Assembly: GCA_045611845.1 (NCBI GenBank)
Contig: JAZKXZ010000006.1
Location: 1 to 37,890, forward strand
Length of the DNA: 37,890 bases
From: Enterocola sp045611845
GTDB taxonomy: Bacteria > Bacteroidota > Bacteroidia > Bacteroidales > Paludibacteraceae
Reading direction: 5' to 3'
Shown: positions 14,436-23,100 of the stretch, piece by piece
Layout of the letters: every line of letters begins with the position of its first letter
Position numbering within the stretch: position 1 is the first letter of the stretch
Notes under the pieces: generated by a model
Databases searched by the model: none
What the model was told of the DNA's origin: nothing
What the model saw: the letters and a program-made list of their open reading frames with translations, nothing else
Program-made: the position numbers and the translations under genes

Positions 14436-14828
14436 TTACTCCTCGTCAAAGAAATTCTCATCGAGGAATGTATCAATATCCCTGCGTTCTTTCTTGGTTG
14501 GGCGGCCGGCACCACGGTCACGTTCGCCAGAGGCGGTCATGCGGGTGAGTTCTAGTAGTTTGTATTGGTCGGCTGGGGTTATGTTCATCATATAGTCTGA
14601 AACTAATTTTGCTCCTACGCGGTTTTCGGTGATTTGGATAATGCGGTAGGTGTAGATAATAGGCGACTTTTTAATCTGTACAGTCATACCTTCGGAAACA
14701 CAGAACGATGGCTTCACGGGCATATTATTTACCAAAATACGACCATTTTTACAAGCGTCTGTGGCTATACTGCGAGTTTTGTACAGCCTCATAGTCCAAA
14801 GCCATTTGTCTATTCTTATTAGTTTCAT
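14436..14828 (-). CDS. hslR: S4-domain RNA-binding protein (Hsp15/HslR type)
   Basis: This 130-residue protein has an S4 fold at residues 1-65 (RIDKWLWTMRLYKTRSIA, then ACKNGRILVNNMPVKPS) and a basic, Arg/Lys-rich C-terminal tail (ERDRGAGRPTKKERRDID). The E. coli relative Hsp15 binds stalled 50S subunits carrying nascent chains and helps recycle them. It is the last gene of a minus-strand cluster with pth (6-base gap) and rplY, a fitting ribosome-rescue grouping. Confidence 0.88.
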   Translation of the reverse strand: MKLIRIDKWLWTMRLYKTRSIATDACKNGRILVNNMPVKPSFCVSEGMTVQIKKSPIIYTYRIIQITENRVGAKLVSDYMMNITPADQYKLLELTRMTASGERDRGAGRPTKKERRDIDTFLDENFFDEE

Positions 14829-14834
14829 TGGTTG

Positions 14835-15398
14835 TTATTTACTATTGAACTGATTCATTGTTCTCTCTACACCTGCTAGGCAGAAACTTTTGATAATTTC
14901 ACCACAGGTTTCTAGTTTGCTGTTCATCTCAGACATTTGTTCGTCTGAAAATTTGCCAAGTACATAATCTACTTGCTTGCCTTTTGGAAAGTCGTTTCCA
15001 ATACCAAAGCGTAGGCGTGCATATTTTTCTGTGCCTATAAGATTTTGAATATTGGTAAGACCATTGTGGCCTGCACTGCTGCCTTTTGGTTTTAGGCGCA
15101 ATGAGCCAAAGGGTAGGGCAAGGTCATCTACTAATACAAGTAGGTTTTCTACTGGTATTTTTTCTTCGGCAAGCCAATATCTCACGGCATTGCCACTTAG
15201 GTTCATAAAGGTATTTGGTTTAAGCAATATAAGTTCAGCATTTTTTACTCTGCATTTGGCAATTGCACCATAACGCTTCTCGGTAAAAAAAACATTAGAC
15301 GCCTTAGCGAAGGCGTCTAACATCATAAATCCTATATTGTGGCGGGTTTCGTGGTACTCAGCACCAATATTGCCCAAACCGACAATTAAGTATTTCAT
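14835..15398 (-). CDS. pth: Peptidyl-tRNA hydrolase
   Basis: This 187-residue enzyme frees tRNA from drop-off peptidyl-tRNA. Family motifs: GLGNIGAEYHETRHNIGF, with Asn10 and catalytic His20; KPNTFMNLSG, with Asn66; LVDDLALPFG, with the conserved Asp near 92; and KGSSAGHNGL. Length is normal. It starts 6 bases after rplY ends and is followed 6 bases on by the S4-protein gene, so the three are one operon. Confidence 0.96.
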   Translation of the reverse strand: MKYLIVGLGNIGAEYHETRHNIGFMMLDAFAKASNVFFTEKRYGAIAKCRVKNAELILLKPNTFMNLSGNAVRYWLAEEKIPVENLLVLVDDLALPFGSLRLKPKGSSAGHNGLTNIQNLIGTEKYARLRFGIGNDFPKGKQVDYVLGKFSDEQMSEMNSKLETCGEIIKSFCLAGVERTMNQFNSK

Positions 15399-15404
15399 TT
15401 TGGA

Positions 15405-15983
15405 TTATTTTTTATTAGCAGCAGCTTGAGCACCACGTGCAGCACGTGTTAATTGAACAGCTACAACTACGTTATCCTTGTTGTTCATAATTTGTAAGCC
15501 TTCATATGAAAGTTCACCAGCTTTAATAGTTTTACCTAGTTCTAGGTTTTCTACGTTTACTACTAAGATTTCTGGGATTTGTGTGTAGATAGCTTTAACT
15601 TTTAGTTTACGAAGAACTAGAGAAAGTTTACCACCAGCACGTACACCCACTGCAAGACCTTCTGTTTTAACTGGAACGCTGAATACGATTGGTTTTTCTT
15701 CGTTTACTTCTAGGAAGTCTAAGTGAAGAATTTTGTCGTTTACTGGGTGATATTGAGCGTCTTTAAGAACTGCATTGTAAACTTTACCGTCGATAGTAAG
15801 TTTAACAGCGTAAATGTTTGGAGAATAGATTAATTTACGAACAGCAGATTGAGTTACTGTGAAGTTAACGTTTTCTTTGCCACCGTAAAGTACGCAAGGA
15901 ATAGCTTCTGTTGAACGTAAAGCTTTTGCAGCTTTTTTACCTAGGTCTGCTCTTAGAGCGCCTTCTAATTCAAATGTTTTCAT
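15405..15983 (-). CDS. rplY: 50S ribosomal protein L25 (CTC type)
   Basis: This 192-residue protein has an N-terminal 5S-rRNA-binding domain (ELEGALRADLGKKAAKALR, VLYGG) and the extra C-terminal CTC domain (EEKPIVFSVPVKTEGLAVG). The end is Ala/Lys rich. It is the first gene of the rplY-pth-S4 operon and has a well-formed promoter and a structured leader of about 90 bases. Confidence 0.95.
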   Translation of the reverse strand: MKTFELEGALRADLGKKAAKALRSTEAIPCVLYGGKENVNFTVTQSAVRKLIYSPNIYAVKLTIDGKVYNAVLKDAQYHPVNDKILHLDFLEVNEEKPIVFSVPVKTEGLAVGVRAGGKLSLVLRKLKVKAIYTQIPEILVVNVENLELGKTIKAGELSYEGLQIMNNKDNVVVAVQLTRAARGAQAAANKK

Positions 15984-16010
15984 AAAAATTGTTTTTTGTG
16001 TTACTCAAAT

Positions 16011-16051
16011 TCGGGTCAATATTACTTGTGCTTTTGGTGTTGGCGACCCGA
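16011..16051 (-). promoter_or_regulatory. Leader hairpin upstream of rplY
   Basis: In the untranslated leader TCGGGTC (16011-16017) pairs with GACCCGA (16045-16051) to form a 7-bp GC-rich stem with a long loop. It may be a control element of the ribosomal operon, but I do not know the motif. Confidence 0.3.
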
Positions 16052-16081
16052 TTCCCATCACACTAGTTTTAAAAGCGGGGG

Positions 16082-16113
16082 CAAAGATAGTGATTTATTT
16101 TTATATAAACAAA
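16082..16113 (-). promoter_or_regulatory. Promoter of the rplY-pth-S4 operon
   Basis: On the minus strand TTTG (16113-16110), a 20-base spacer and TATCTTTG (16089-16082). Both boxes are perfect. Transcription is expected to start near 16076. Confidence 0.75.
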
Positions 16114-16120
16114 TAAAAAT

Positions 16121-16150
16121 AGTTAGGAGTTAGGAGTTAGGAGTTAGGAA
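16121..16150. repeat. TTAGGAG heptamer array, copy 1
   Basis: Four 7-base units (AGTTAGGAGTTAGGAGTTAG...) ending in GTTAGGAA. It is followed after 9 bases by the double-hairpin element at 16160. Other arrays lie at 17563, 20138 (reverse) and 37824. Confidence 0.8.
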
Positions 16151-16159
16151 TTTTTAGAG

Positions 16160-16240
16160 TAGCGAGAGCAATGATAAGCTTGCTTAAGCATTGCCGAGTC
16201 ACGAATAAAAATCACGAGCGTAGCGAGTAATTTACAATTA
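16160..16240 (+). repeat. 81-bp double-hairpin intergenic element, copy 1 (upstream of metY)
   Basis: It matches 36327-36407 with six differences in 81 positions. Structure: GCAATG-TAAGC / GCTTAAGCATTGC hairpin, GTCACG spacer, AAAAATCAC, then a CGAGCGTAGCGAG segment. It ends 50 bases before the metY ATG. Confidence 0.8.
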
Positions 16241-16246
16241 TTTTAC

Positions 16247-16254
16247 TATCTTTG
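16247..16254 (+). promoter_or_regulatory. -7 element of metY
   Basis: TATCTTTG is a full consensus match 36 bases before the ATG at 16291. It overlaps an in-frame TTG at 16252, which argues against that TTG as start. The expected -33 position lies in the repeat and shows no TTTG. No SAM-type riboswitch is recognisable between this box and the gene. Confidence 0.55.
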
Positions 16255-16290
16255 TCAATTAATTTTGATAAACCAAAAAACTATATAATT

Positions 16291-17568
16291 ATGGCAAGAA
16301 AACTGAATACAATTTGTGTACAAGGTGGTTGGGAACCTAAGAAGGGCGAACCACGAGTATTACCAATATATCAAAGTACTACATTCAAGTACGAAACTAG
16401 CGAACAAATGGCTGACCTTTTCGACCTAAAAGCTAATGGATATTTCTATACACGTCTTCAAAACCCAACAAATGATGCTGTAGCAAGCAAAATTGCAGAA
16501 CTTGAGGGTGGTGTGGCAGCAATGCTTACATCTTCTGGCCAAGCAGCTTCATTCTATTCTATATTCAATATTTGTGAGGCTGGTGACCACTTTGTGAGTG
16601 CAGCTTCTATTTATGGTGGCACATTCAACTTATTCTCTGTGACCATGAAAAAACTTGGTATTGAATGTACATTTGTGGATGCTGATGCTTCTGAAGAAGA
16701 ACTACAAGCGGCTTTCCGCCCAAATACTAAAGCACTTTTCGGTGAAACTATTGCAAACCCAGTGCTTAGCGTGCTTGATATTGAGAAATTTGCTCGTGTT
16801 GCGCACAAAAATGGTGTGCCTTTAATCGTTGATAACACTTTCCCAACTCCAATCAACTGTCGTCCAATTGAATTTGGTGCTGATATTGTTATTCACTCTA
16901 CAACTAAATACATGGATGGCCATGCTACTGCAGTGGGCGGTTGTATTGTGGATAGTGGTAACTTCGATTGGGAAGCTCACGCTGATAAATTCCCTGGTTT
17001 AACAGAGCCAGACCCATCATATCACGGACTTGCTTATAGCAAAGCATTTGGTAAAGGTGCTTATATTACTAAGGCTACTGCACAACTAATGCGTGACCTT
17101 GGTTCTATCCAATCACCAGAAAATGCGTTCTTGTTGAATCTAGGCCTTGAAACTCTACACCTACGTATGCCTCGCCATTGCGAAAACGCACTTAAAGTGG
17201 CTGAGTATCTAGAAAAACACCCAAAAGTGGCTTGGGTAAATTATAGTGGATTGAAGTCTAGCAAATATTATGAACTAGCTCAAAAACAATTTACTAACGG
17301 TATGTCTTGTGGTGTGGTTACCTTTGGTCTTAAAGGTGGTAGAGACGTATCTATTCGCTTCATGGATAGCTTAAAACTTGCATGCATTGTTACTCACGTG
17401 GCAGATGCTCGCACCTGTGTGCTTCACCCAGCTAGTCATACTCACCGTCAGCTTTCTGACGAACAATTGATTGCTGCAGGTGTGCAACCAGACCTTATCC
17501 GTTTCTCTGTGGGTATCGAAGACGCAGAAGATATTATTGCAGATATTGAACAAGCGTTAAATAGTTAG
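16291..17568 (+). CDS. metY: O-acetylhomoserine sulfhydrylase (PLP, Cys/Met metabolism)
   Basis: This 425-residue PLP enzyme makes homocysteine from O-acetylhomoserine and sulfide in the cytoplasm. Family features: QSTTFKYET near the N-terminus, YTRLQNPTND (53-62), SSGQAAS (81-87), the PLP Asp in VDNTFPTP (D181), the PLP lysine K206 in HSTTKYMDGH, and RFSVGIED near the C-terminus. Start ATG 16291 is chosen because the longer TTG start would lie in the promoter. The stop TAG (17566-17568) is formed by the first unit of the TTAGGAG array. metA follows in the same direction, giving two consecutive steps of methionine synthesis. Confidence 0.94.
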   Translation: MARKLNTICVQGGWEPKKGEPRVLPIYQSTTFKYETSEQMADLFDLKANGYFYTRLQNPTNDAVASKIAELEGGVAAMLTSSGQAASFYSIFNICEAGDHFVSAASIYGGTFNLFSVTMKKLGIECTFVDADASEEELQAAFRPNTKALFGETIANPVLSVLDIEKFARVAHKNGVPLIVDNTFPTPINCRPIEFGADIVIHSTTKYMDGHATAVGGCIVDSGNFDWEAHADKFPGLTEPDPSYHGLAYSKAFGKGAYITKATAQLMRDLGSIQSPENAFLLNLGLETLHLRMPRHCENALKVAEYLEKHPKVAWVNYSGLKSSKYYELAQKQFTNGMSCGVVTFGLKGGRDVSIRFMDSLKLACIVTHVADARTCVLHPASHTHRQLSDEQLIAAGVQPDLIRFSVGIEDAEDIIADIEQALNS

Positions 17569-17592
17569 GAATTAGGAGTTAGGAGTTAGGAA
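17563..17592. repeat. TTAGGAG heptamer array, copy 2
   Basis: GTTAGGAATTAGGAGTTAGG... Four units; the first supplies the metY stop codon. The double-hairpin element at 17601 follows. Confidence 0.8.
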
Positions 17593-17600
17593 ATTTTGTG

Positions 17601-17678
17601 CAAGCCGAGTGCAAATAAGTTTACTTAATTTGCCGAGGCGCCGCCAAAAATCACGTAATGCGAAGCATTGCGTAGTTT
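17601..17678 (+). repeat. Double-hairpin intergenic element, divergent copy (upstream of metA)
   Basis: Hairpin GCAAATAAG / CTTAATTTGC, then GCCGAGGCGCCGCC, AAAAATCAC, and a second hairpin CGTAATGC-GAA-GCATTGCG. Same order of parts as the copies at 16160 and 36327, with different stems. It ends 15 bases before the metA ATG. Confidence 0.65.
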
Positions 17679-17693
17679 AATATAAGAAAAGTT

Positions 17694-18611
17694 ATGCCTT
17701 TAAATCTGCCAAAGAGATTACCTGCGATAGAGCTTTTGAAAAAAGAAAGCATCTTCGTAATAGATAATGAACGAGCATCGAGCCAAGATATTCGTCCACT
17801 GAAGATAGCTGTGGTTAATTTAATGCCTATTAAGATAACCACTGAAACAGACCTTATTCGTCTGCTTTCTAATACGCCGCTTCAGATAGAACTCGACTTT
17901 ATTAAACTTAAAAGTCATACCTCAAAAAATACTCCTATAGAGCATCTTCAGATGTTCTATAAGGATTTTGATAGCATCAAAGATACTAAATATGATGGTA
18001 TGATTATTACAGGTGCGCCTGTGGAAAAGTTTGAGTTTGAGGATGTTACATATTGGAACGAAATTACTAGCATTTTCGACTGGGCAAGACACAATGTAAC
18101 TTCTACACTTTATATTTGTTGGGCAGCGCAAGCAGGTCTTTATCATTTCTACAATGTGCCTAAATATGAACTAAACGCAAAAATGTTTGGTGTATTTAAG
18201 CATACAGTTTCTGATAAAACTAATGCTATTTTCCGTGGTTTCGACGACGAGTTCTTTGTGCCACATAGCCGCCACACAGAAGTGCGCAGAGAGGATATTG
18301 AAAAGGTTCCTGATCTGAAAATTATCTCTGAATCTGATGATGCAGGTGTGTATATGGTAATGGCACGCGGTGGTAGAGAGTTCTTTATTACTGGTCATTC
18401 AGAATATGCTCCTAACACTCTAGACGACGAATACAAACGCGATGTAAACAAAGGTCTTGACATTCATGTGCCAGATAATTATTATCGCAACGACGACCCT
18501 GCCCAAGGTCCAATAGTTCGTTGGCGTAGCCATGCGAATTTGTTGTTCACCAACTGGCTGAACTACTTCGTCTATCAAGAAACTCCATACGATATCAATA
18601 GAATTCAGTGA
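17694..18611 (+). CDS. metA: Homoserine O-acyltransferase, predicted acetyl-CoA specific (MetA family)
   Basis: This 305-residue enzyme activates homoserine for methionine synthesis. The catalytic Cys142 (YICWAAQAG), His235 and Glu237 (TGHSEY) stand at the canonical positions. Residue 111 is Glu (TGAPVE111), as in the Bacillus cereus enzyme that uses acetyl-CoA, rather than Gly as in the succinyl-CoA-using E. coli enzyme. The product would therefore be O-acetylhomoserine, the substrate of MetY encoded just upstream. The name homoserine O-succinyltransferase often given to this family would then mislead. The stop codon lies in a 15-bp hairpin. Confidence 0.93.
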   Translation: MPLNLPKRLPAIELLKKESIFVIDNERASSQDIRPLKIAVVNLMPIKITTETDLIRLLSNTPLQIELDFIKLKSHTSKNTPIEHLQMFYKDFDSIKDTKYDGMIITGAPVEKFEFEDVTYWNEITSIFDWARHNVTSTLYICWAAQAGLYHFYNVPKYELNAKMFGVFKHTVSDKTNAIFRGFDDEFFVPHSRHTEVRREDIEKVPDLKIISESDDAGVYMVMARGGREFFITGHSEYAPNTLDDEYKRDVNKGLDIHVPDNYYRNDDPAQGPIVRWRSHANLLFTNWLNYFVYQETPYDINRIQ

Positions 18612-18639
18612 TTTTAAAGGGTGCTTTAAAATCACTGAA
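18604..18639 (+). terminator. Hairpin spanning the metA stop
   Basis: Perfect 15-bp stem TTCAGTGATTTTAAA / TTTAAAATCACTGAA with loop GGGTGC; no U tail. The metA TGA (18609-18611) is in the left arm. Confidence 0.6.
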
Positions 18640-18652
18640 TATTACCTAAATT

Positions 18653-18690
18653 AAAAAGGGTGCAGATCATTAATGATTTGCACCTTTTTT
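18653..18690 (+). terminator. Intrinsic terminator after metA
   Basis: AAAAAGGGTGCAGATCA pairs with TGATTTGCACCTTTTT (two G-T pairs) around TTAA, with a T run on the 3' side. Confidence 0.75.
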
Positions 18691-18691
18691 G

Positions 18692-18721
18692 TTTTACAAA
18701 AGATAAAATTTCTTATATTTG
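18692..18721 (+). promoter_or_regulatory. Promoter of the FG-GAP gene, implying an almost leaderless mRNA
   Basis: A TTTT(AC) -33-like box at 18692, an 18-base spacer and a perfect TATATTTG at 18714-18721. The ATG at 18729 is only 8 bases after the -7 box. Confidence 0.5.
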
Positions 18722-18728
18722 TAAACAC

Positions 18729-20105
18729 ATGCGAAAAATAGTTTTACATATTATAGTATTTTTGATGACTTGGGTTAGTGTGTGTGCTCAGGGACCATTT
18801 GATATAAAGCTGCTTAAGAGTATTTCTGTGGGGGATTATAATGGGGTGAATCCTATTTTGGTGTGTGATTTGGATGGGGATGGACTGCCAGAAATGGCTA
18901 CGGTGCAAAGCGATTATCGTGACAATGAGGGCAGGGTGGTAGTAATAAAAGGTGGTGCCTTCGGTAAGCAAAATGTGATAGGTTTTGGTGCTAAATATGG
19001 CACTGAGGGTGTATCTTTTGGATATTCGGCGTGCCCAATTGCAATGACCACAGTGCGTGATGGTGCTGGCAGACTTCAGGGGCATATATACATAGTGGCA
19101 GGCACTGCAGAGGCTAAAAATCTATATCTTTATAGGTATAATTCTATCAAAGATATAAAAGAAGAACGCTCTGTGTCACTTCAAAATAACCTTTATGGCA
19201 TACCTCATATTGCCGATTTTAACAACGATGGCAGGCCAGAAGTGTTTGTGGGTACAGAGGTTTTTGATGCATATTCTCTCACTTCTATAGGTTTTGGTGG
19301 CGGCGATGCAAACCAAGGACGACACTTGCAACACGATGGTTCAAATTTCTCTTATAGCACAGTTTACTCACAGGGGACCAATAACGGCAATGATAACGAC
19401 AACAGCGAGAAGTATCTTCTTTGTGGGAATCAACTATTTACTGTAAATCCTAAGGCTGCGCCAAACGGTGTAACCCTTTATAAAACTTTAGGTGGTATTC
19501 AAAAGGATGGCACTGCACTTATGGCAGACCTAGATGGCAACGGCACCAATGAAGTGGTGGTGCGTGATACTCAAAAAAGACTTTCTATTTATAGTGTAAA
19601 GAATGAGGAAGCTATTATTTTAAATTCTCCACTGCCTATGTCTTCTTTCCCTGCAGTGGGCGATATAGATGGTGATGGAAAAGACGAAATAGTTGGTCTA
19701 AAAGACAAAACATACCTTTCTGCATACAAACTTCATCCTACAAAAGGCGTGCTGTATGAGTTTTGGACAATTAGACACAGCGATGTGTCTGCTCAAACTG
19801 GTATTACACTATACGACTTCAATGCCGACGGCATAAAGGAAATAGTTTATAGAGACGAAACTCTTCTGCGTATAATCAACGGCAGTGGAAAGAGTCATAT
19901 TACTGGCAATGACACTATAAAACAATGCCGTAGAATAGCATACAATCTTGCTTCTGTAGGCCTAAAATCTTCTACAAAAAGTGAAAAACCTATTATTGCT
20001 GATGTGCTCGACAACGGCGGAGTACAGATAGTGATAGGGGGAGTGGTGTATGGGGATTATGAGAAAGGAAAGTCTAAAATCTGTATCTTTGGAAAAAATT
20101 ATTAA
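18729..20105 (+). CDS. Secreted FG-GAP/VCBS repeat protein
   Basis: This is a 458-residue protein with a signal peptide (MRKIVLHIIVFLMTWVSVCA, cut before QGPFD). At least five FG-GAP-type calcium-loop repeats are visible: DLDGDGLPEM, DFNNDGRPEV, DLDGNGTNEV, DIDGDGKDEI and DFNADGIKEI. These form a beta-propeller used for adhesion or substrate contact on the surface. No T9SS tag is seen at the C-terminus (ends KICIFGKNY). Start ATG 18729 is chosen over an upstream GTG (18660) that lies in the terminator. The gene converges on the large minus-strand gene. Confidence 0.85.
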   Translation: MRKIVLHIIVFLMTWVSVCAQGPFDIKLLKSISVGDYNGVNPILVCDLDGDGLPEMATVQSDYRDNEGRVVVIKGGAFGKQNVIGFGAKYGTEGVSFGYSACPIAMTTVRDGAGRLQGHIYIVAGTAEAKNLYLYRYNSIKDIKEERSVSLQNNLYGIPHIADFNNDGRPEVFVGTEVFDAYSLTSIGFGGGDANQGRHLQHDGSNFSYSTVYSQGTNNGNDNDNSEKYLLCGNQLFTVNPKAAPNGVTLYKTLGGIQKDGTALMADLDGNGTNEVVVRDTQKRLSIYSVKNEEAIILNSPLPMSSFPAVGDIDGDGKDEIVGLKDKTYLSAYKLHPTKGVLYEFWTIRHSDVSAQTGITLYDFNADGIKEIVYRDETLLRIINGSGKSHITGNDTIKQCRRIAYNLASVGLKSSTKSEKPIIADVLDNGGVQIVIGGVVYGDYEKGKSKICIFGKNY

Positions 20106-20137
20106 AAATTGAGCAAAAAGAAAGGAGTTAAGAAAAA

Positions 20138-20168
20138 ACTCCTAACTCCTAACTTCTAATTCCTAACT
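20138..20168. repeat. TTAGGAG heptamer array in reverse orientation, copy 3
   Basis: AACTCCTAACTCCTAACTTC... between two convergent genes. With AGGAGTT at 20123-20129 it can fold into a 7-bp hairpin followed by further units, which may act as a terminator. Confidence 0.75.
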
Positions 20169-20173
20169 GAAGT

Positions 20174-23100
20174 TTACTTCTTTATAAACTTTGCTGTTCT
20201 GTTGCCAGATTTTACAATGTACAAACCATTTGGCAGGGTAGAGGCAGAGATTTTTGTTATAGCTCCTTCTACTGCTTTTGAAATTAATTGTTTGCCATTG
20301 ATGTCGTATACATTAATTTCTGACTCCAATTCTGATTCGTTCATAAATACATTAACATCGTCTGTTGTTGGATTTGGATATACTATTAATGACAATGTAG
20401 TTGCATCTGTTTCTTCTATGTCTGTTGGAGCATCTGGATCTACAAATGTGATAGGTTGAGTACATGTTTCGCCAAATTGGTTGGTAATAAATGCACGCAC
20501 ATATGTGCCTTGGAAACCTTTGTATGAGAAGGTTTTACCTAAGCCTACCACGGTACTTCTGGTAGATGATGCTGCTGAAGAAGTTTTATCTGTACCATAA
20601 ATCCATTGTACGAATCCGTCTGTTTCTATTGTGATAGTTTGATTTTCTTCATCAATATTGATAGAAGTGATACGTGGCGCTTTGCCTTTGCCTGTACCAT
20701 TAGGTTCGTAACAGAAATATGTTTCACCTTTACGCATGGCGTCTTTAAGTTCTTCTGTAGTTAAACCTTCCATAAGCATAAAGTTGTAGTTTTTAAATAA
20801 TTGGTTATCATTGTGAGCATCGTCGCAAGAATAACCATATACTGGTCTTTGAGGCATAGTTCTTTCTAGAATTTGGTCCCAAAGAATGCGGTCGTTAGGA
20901 CGACGATTACCTTGGTTGTAAACTTCAAGACCTATTAGAGAAGGGTAGGTTTTAAAGTTTTTAGCATGCCAACCAGGACCATTTTTTGCAGTTTCTGAAT
21001 ATGTAGTTCCCAAATCCCAATATTGTCCTGGGTGATTGATAATTTGCATGCCACCTAGAGCATATGTATAAGCATAAGACTCTTGAAGTGATGCGAATTC
21101 TTGACCTTGACGACCTGTAAAGAAGTCGTTGTGGTGATTAAATTGGCCACCAGTGCGTTCTGCCCAATTGTTTGTATTGTCTTTGCTTAATTCGTTGCCT
21201 GGTACAGCAAGCATACCTAGTGATTTTGGGTCACGACCTGTAATACCAGACATAAATTGAGGGAAAAGTTCCCATGGGTATGGGTTGTAATCGTGGTCTG
21301 TTAGTGCAAGAATTTTATATCCTGCATTATAATATTTGTCTACTACATATGCTGTGGTGAAACCATCTGTTGCATCGTTAGATTGTGTAGTATGTGTATG
21401 GAAATTACCTTTATATTGGTTAATTGTAGCCCAATCAATGTCTGCGTATGGATTGTTGTCTATTACAGTTTCTAGAGTGTTGCCACTAAGCACTTTTACA
21501 TACACAGCGCGATATGCTTTGGTCGTGGTACCATCTACTGTAACATCCATATAGAAACCATAAATGCCACTTTGTGCATTGTTAATGGTATAATATTCTT
21601 CGCCATCTGTGCCTTTTGTCATTGTAATTGCACTTGAAGAATTATTGTTATAATTCATACGGTAGTTTACAGTATTTCCGTTTAGGTTATTAATTTTTGC
21701 CTTCACTTTTACTGTGCTACCCACGCGTACCACAGCTGGTTCGCCACCAAAGTATGCTAAATCGATAGGTTCTTCCTCTTCTTCAAATTCAATTCCTTCT
21801 TCAATGGTAAGTTGGTTTGTTAGGTAAGAGTATGTAACTCTTGCAGAAGTACAATCGGCAGAAACAGTACCGCTTACCATTTCTCCATTGTCACCACCAG
21901 AGTTTACTGTGCCTGAGTGTACAGACACTGTTTTGTCTTCATCAAATTCTAAAATTGCACTTACAGTGAAGTTTTCGCCTACTTTGGCTACCATGCCATT
22001 AATTTTAAACATAGAAGCATTAACTGCAGATTGTGTGTAAGAACCATCTTCAAACACAACTACGCGTTGCCAAGAAGGTGCTGTTCTAGATGTTTTAAAA
22101 TCAATATTTTTAGGAGAAGACAATAATAATGAACCACTACAATTGCTACCGTCGTTTAAGTTCCAATAGTATGAATATTTTTTGCCATCAACTGGAATCT
22201 CTACCACAATCATTTGTGCAGGGGTTGCTGTTTTACCATCTTTATAGAAAGAACCTTTTGTGGTTTTGTAGTTTGTACATGTTAGGGTAGTAGTGCCTTC
22301 ACCTTTCATAAAGGTCCAAGTTTTATCGACATTTCTTATCACTCCTTCGAGTATATCTATTTCTGATTCTAGGTTTGCACCTCTAAGATTTGCACTGCGA
22401 GTTTCAAGCGAAGCGTCTGCATCTATACCTTTTAGATATTTGAAAACAATAGGGAATTGTGTACCCCAAGTTTTGTCGTCGTGCACACCAGATGTGCTAT
22501 TTAGATACTTAATATCTGTAAAACCAGCATCTTTCAAATAGAAACTAAGTTCTTCGCTATCTTCGTGCATAAAAGGCATATCGTTTCCGGTAAGAGTGAA
22601 GACGAATTTTGTTTTGTTATCTTCGCTTGGCTTAACGTTTTCGATAAATGTTTCTATTTCTGCTCTGTTGTACCAAAAAGAAGGAGAGAACAATCCGCAT
22701 GAACCAAATACAGTTGGGTGTTTAACAGCTGCATAGTATGCAAAAAGACCTGCCACATCTGCACCCATAATAGTTCTGTTAGTAGTAACAGCTGGATATT
22801 TGCTTTCAAGCGCAGGGATAAGGTCGTTTACAACACCTGTTAAGAATTCGTCTGCTTTACCTGTGCCCATAAATTCTTCGTTTTCCCATGGGGTGAATTC
22901 AGGAAGTTGAGCATAAATTACCGCAATAATGCCAGGTTCAAGACCATCATCTTCCATTTTTTTGATTGAGTTTGCCACATTCCAAGAATCAGAATAAAGA
23001 ATGCGGTCGCCCATTTCTGTATCTGAGCCAGCTTGGCGATAACGCATGTGGCGGCCAAACATATAGGTAACAGGGTAGGTTTTGCTCTTGTCGTAGTTGG

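Noticed and set aside
16121..16150. CRISPR-like or regulatory-iteron array
   Set aside because: Units are 7 bases with no spacers, no cas genes and no replication gene nearby; the same arrays occur in several other gaps.
16255..16290. SAM riboswitch ahead of metY
   Set aside because: Only about 35 bases separate the -7 box from the ATG, too short for a known SAM riboswitch, and no conserved core was seen.
16252..16290. Extended metY start at TTG 16252
   Set aside because: The TTG is inside the -7 promoter box; ATG 16291 gives the normal family N-terminus.
18660..18728. Extended start of the FG-GAP gene
   Set aside because: It would begin in the metA terminator and place residues before a clear signal peptide.
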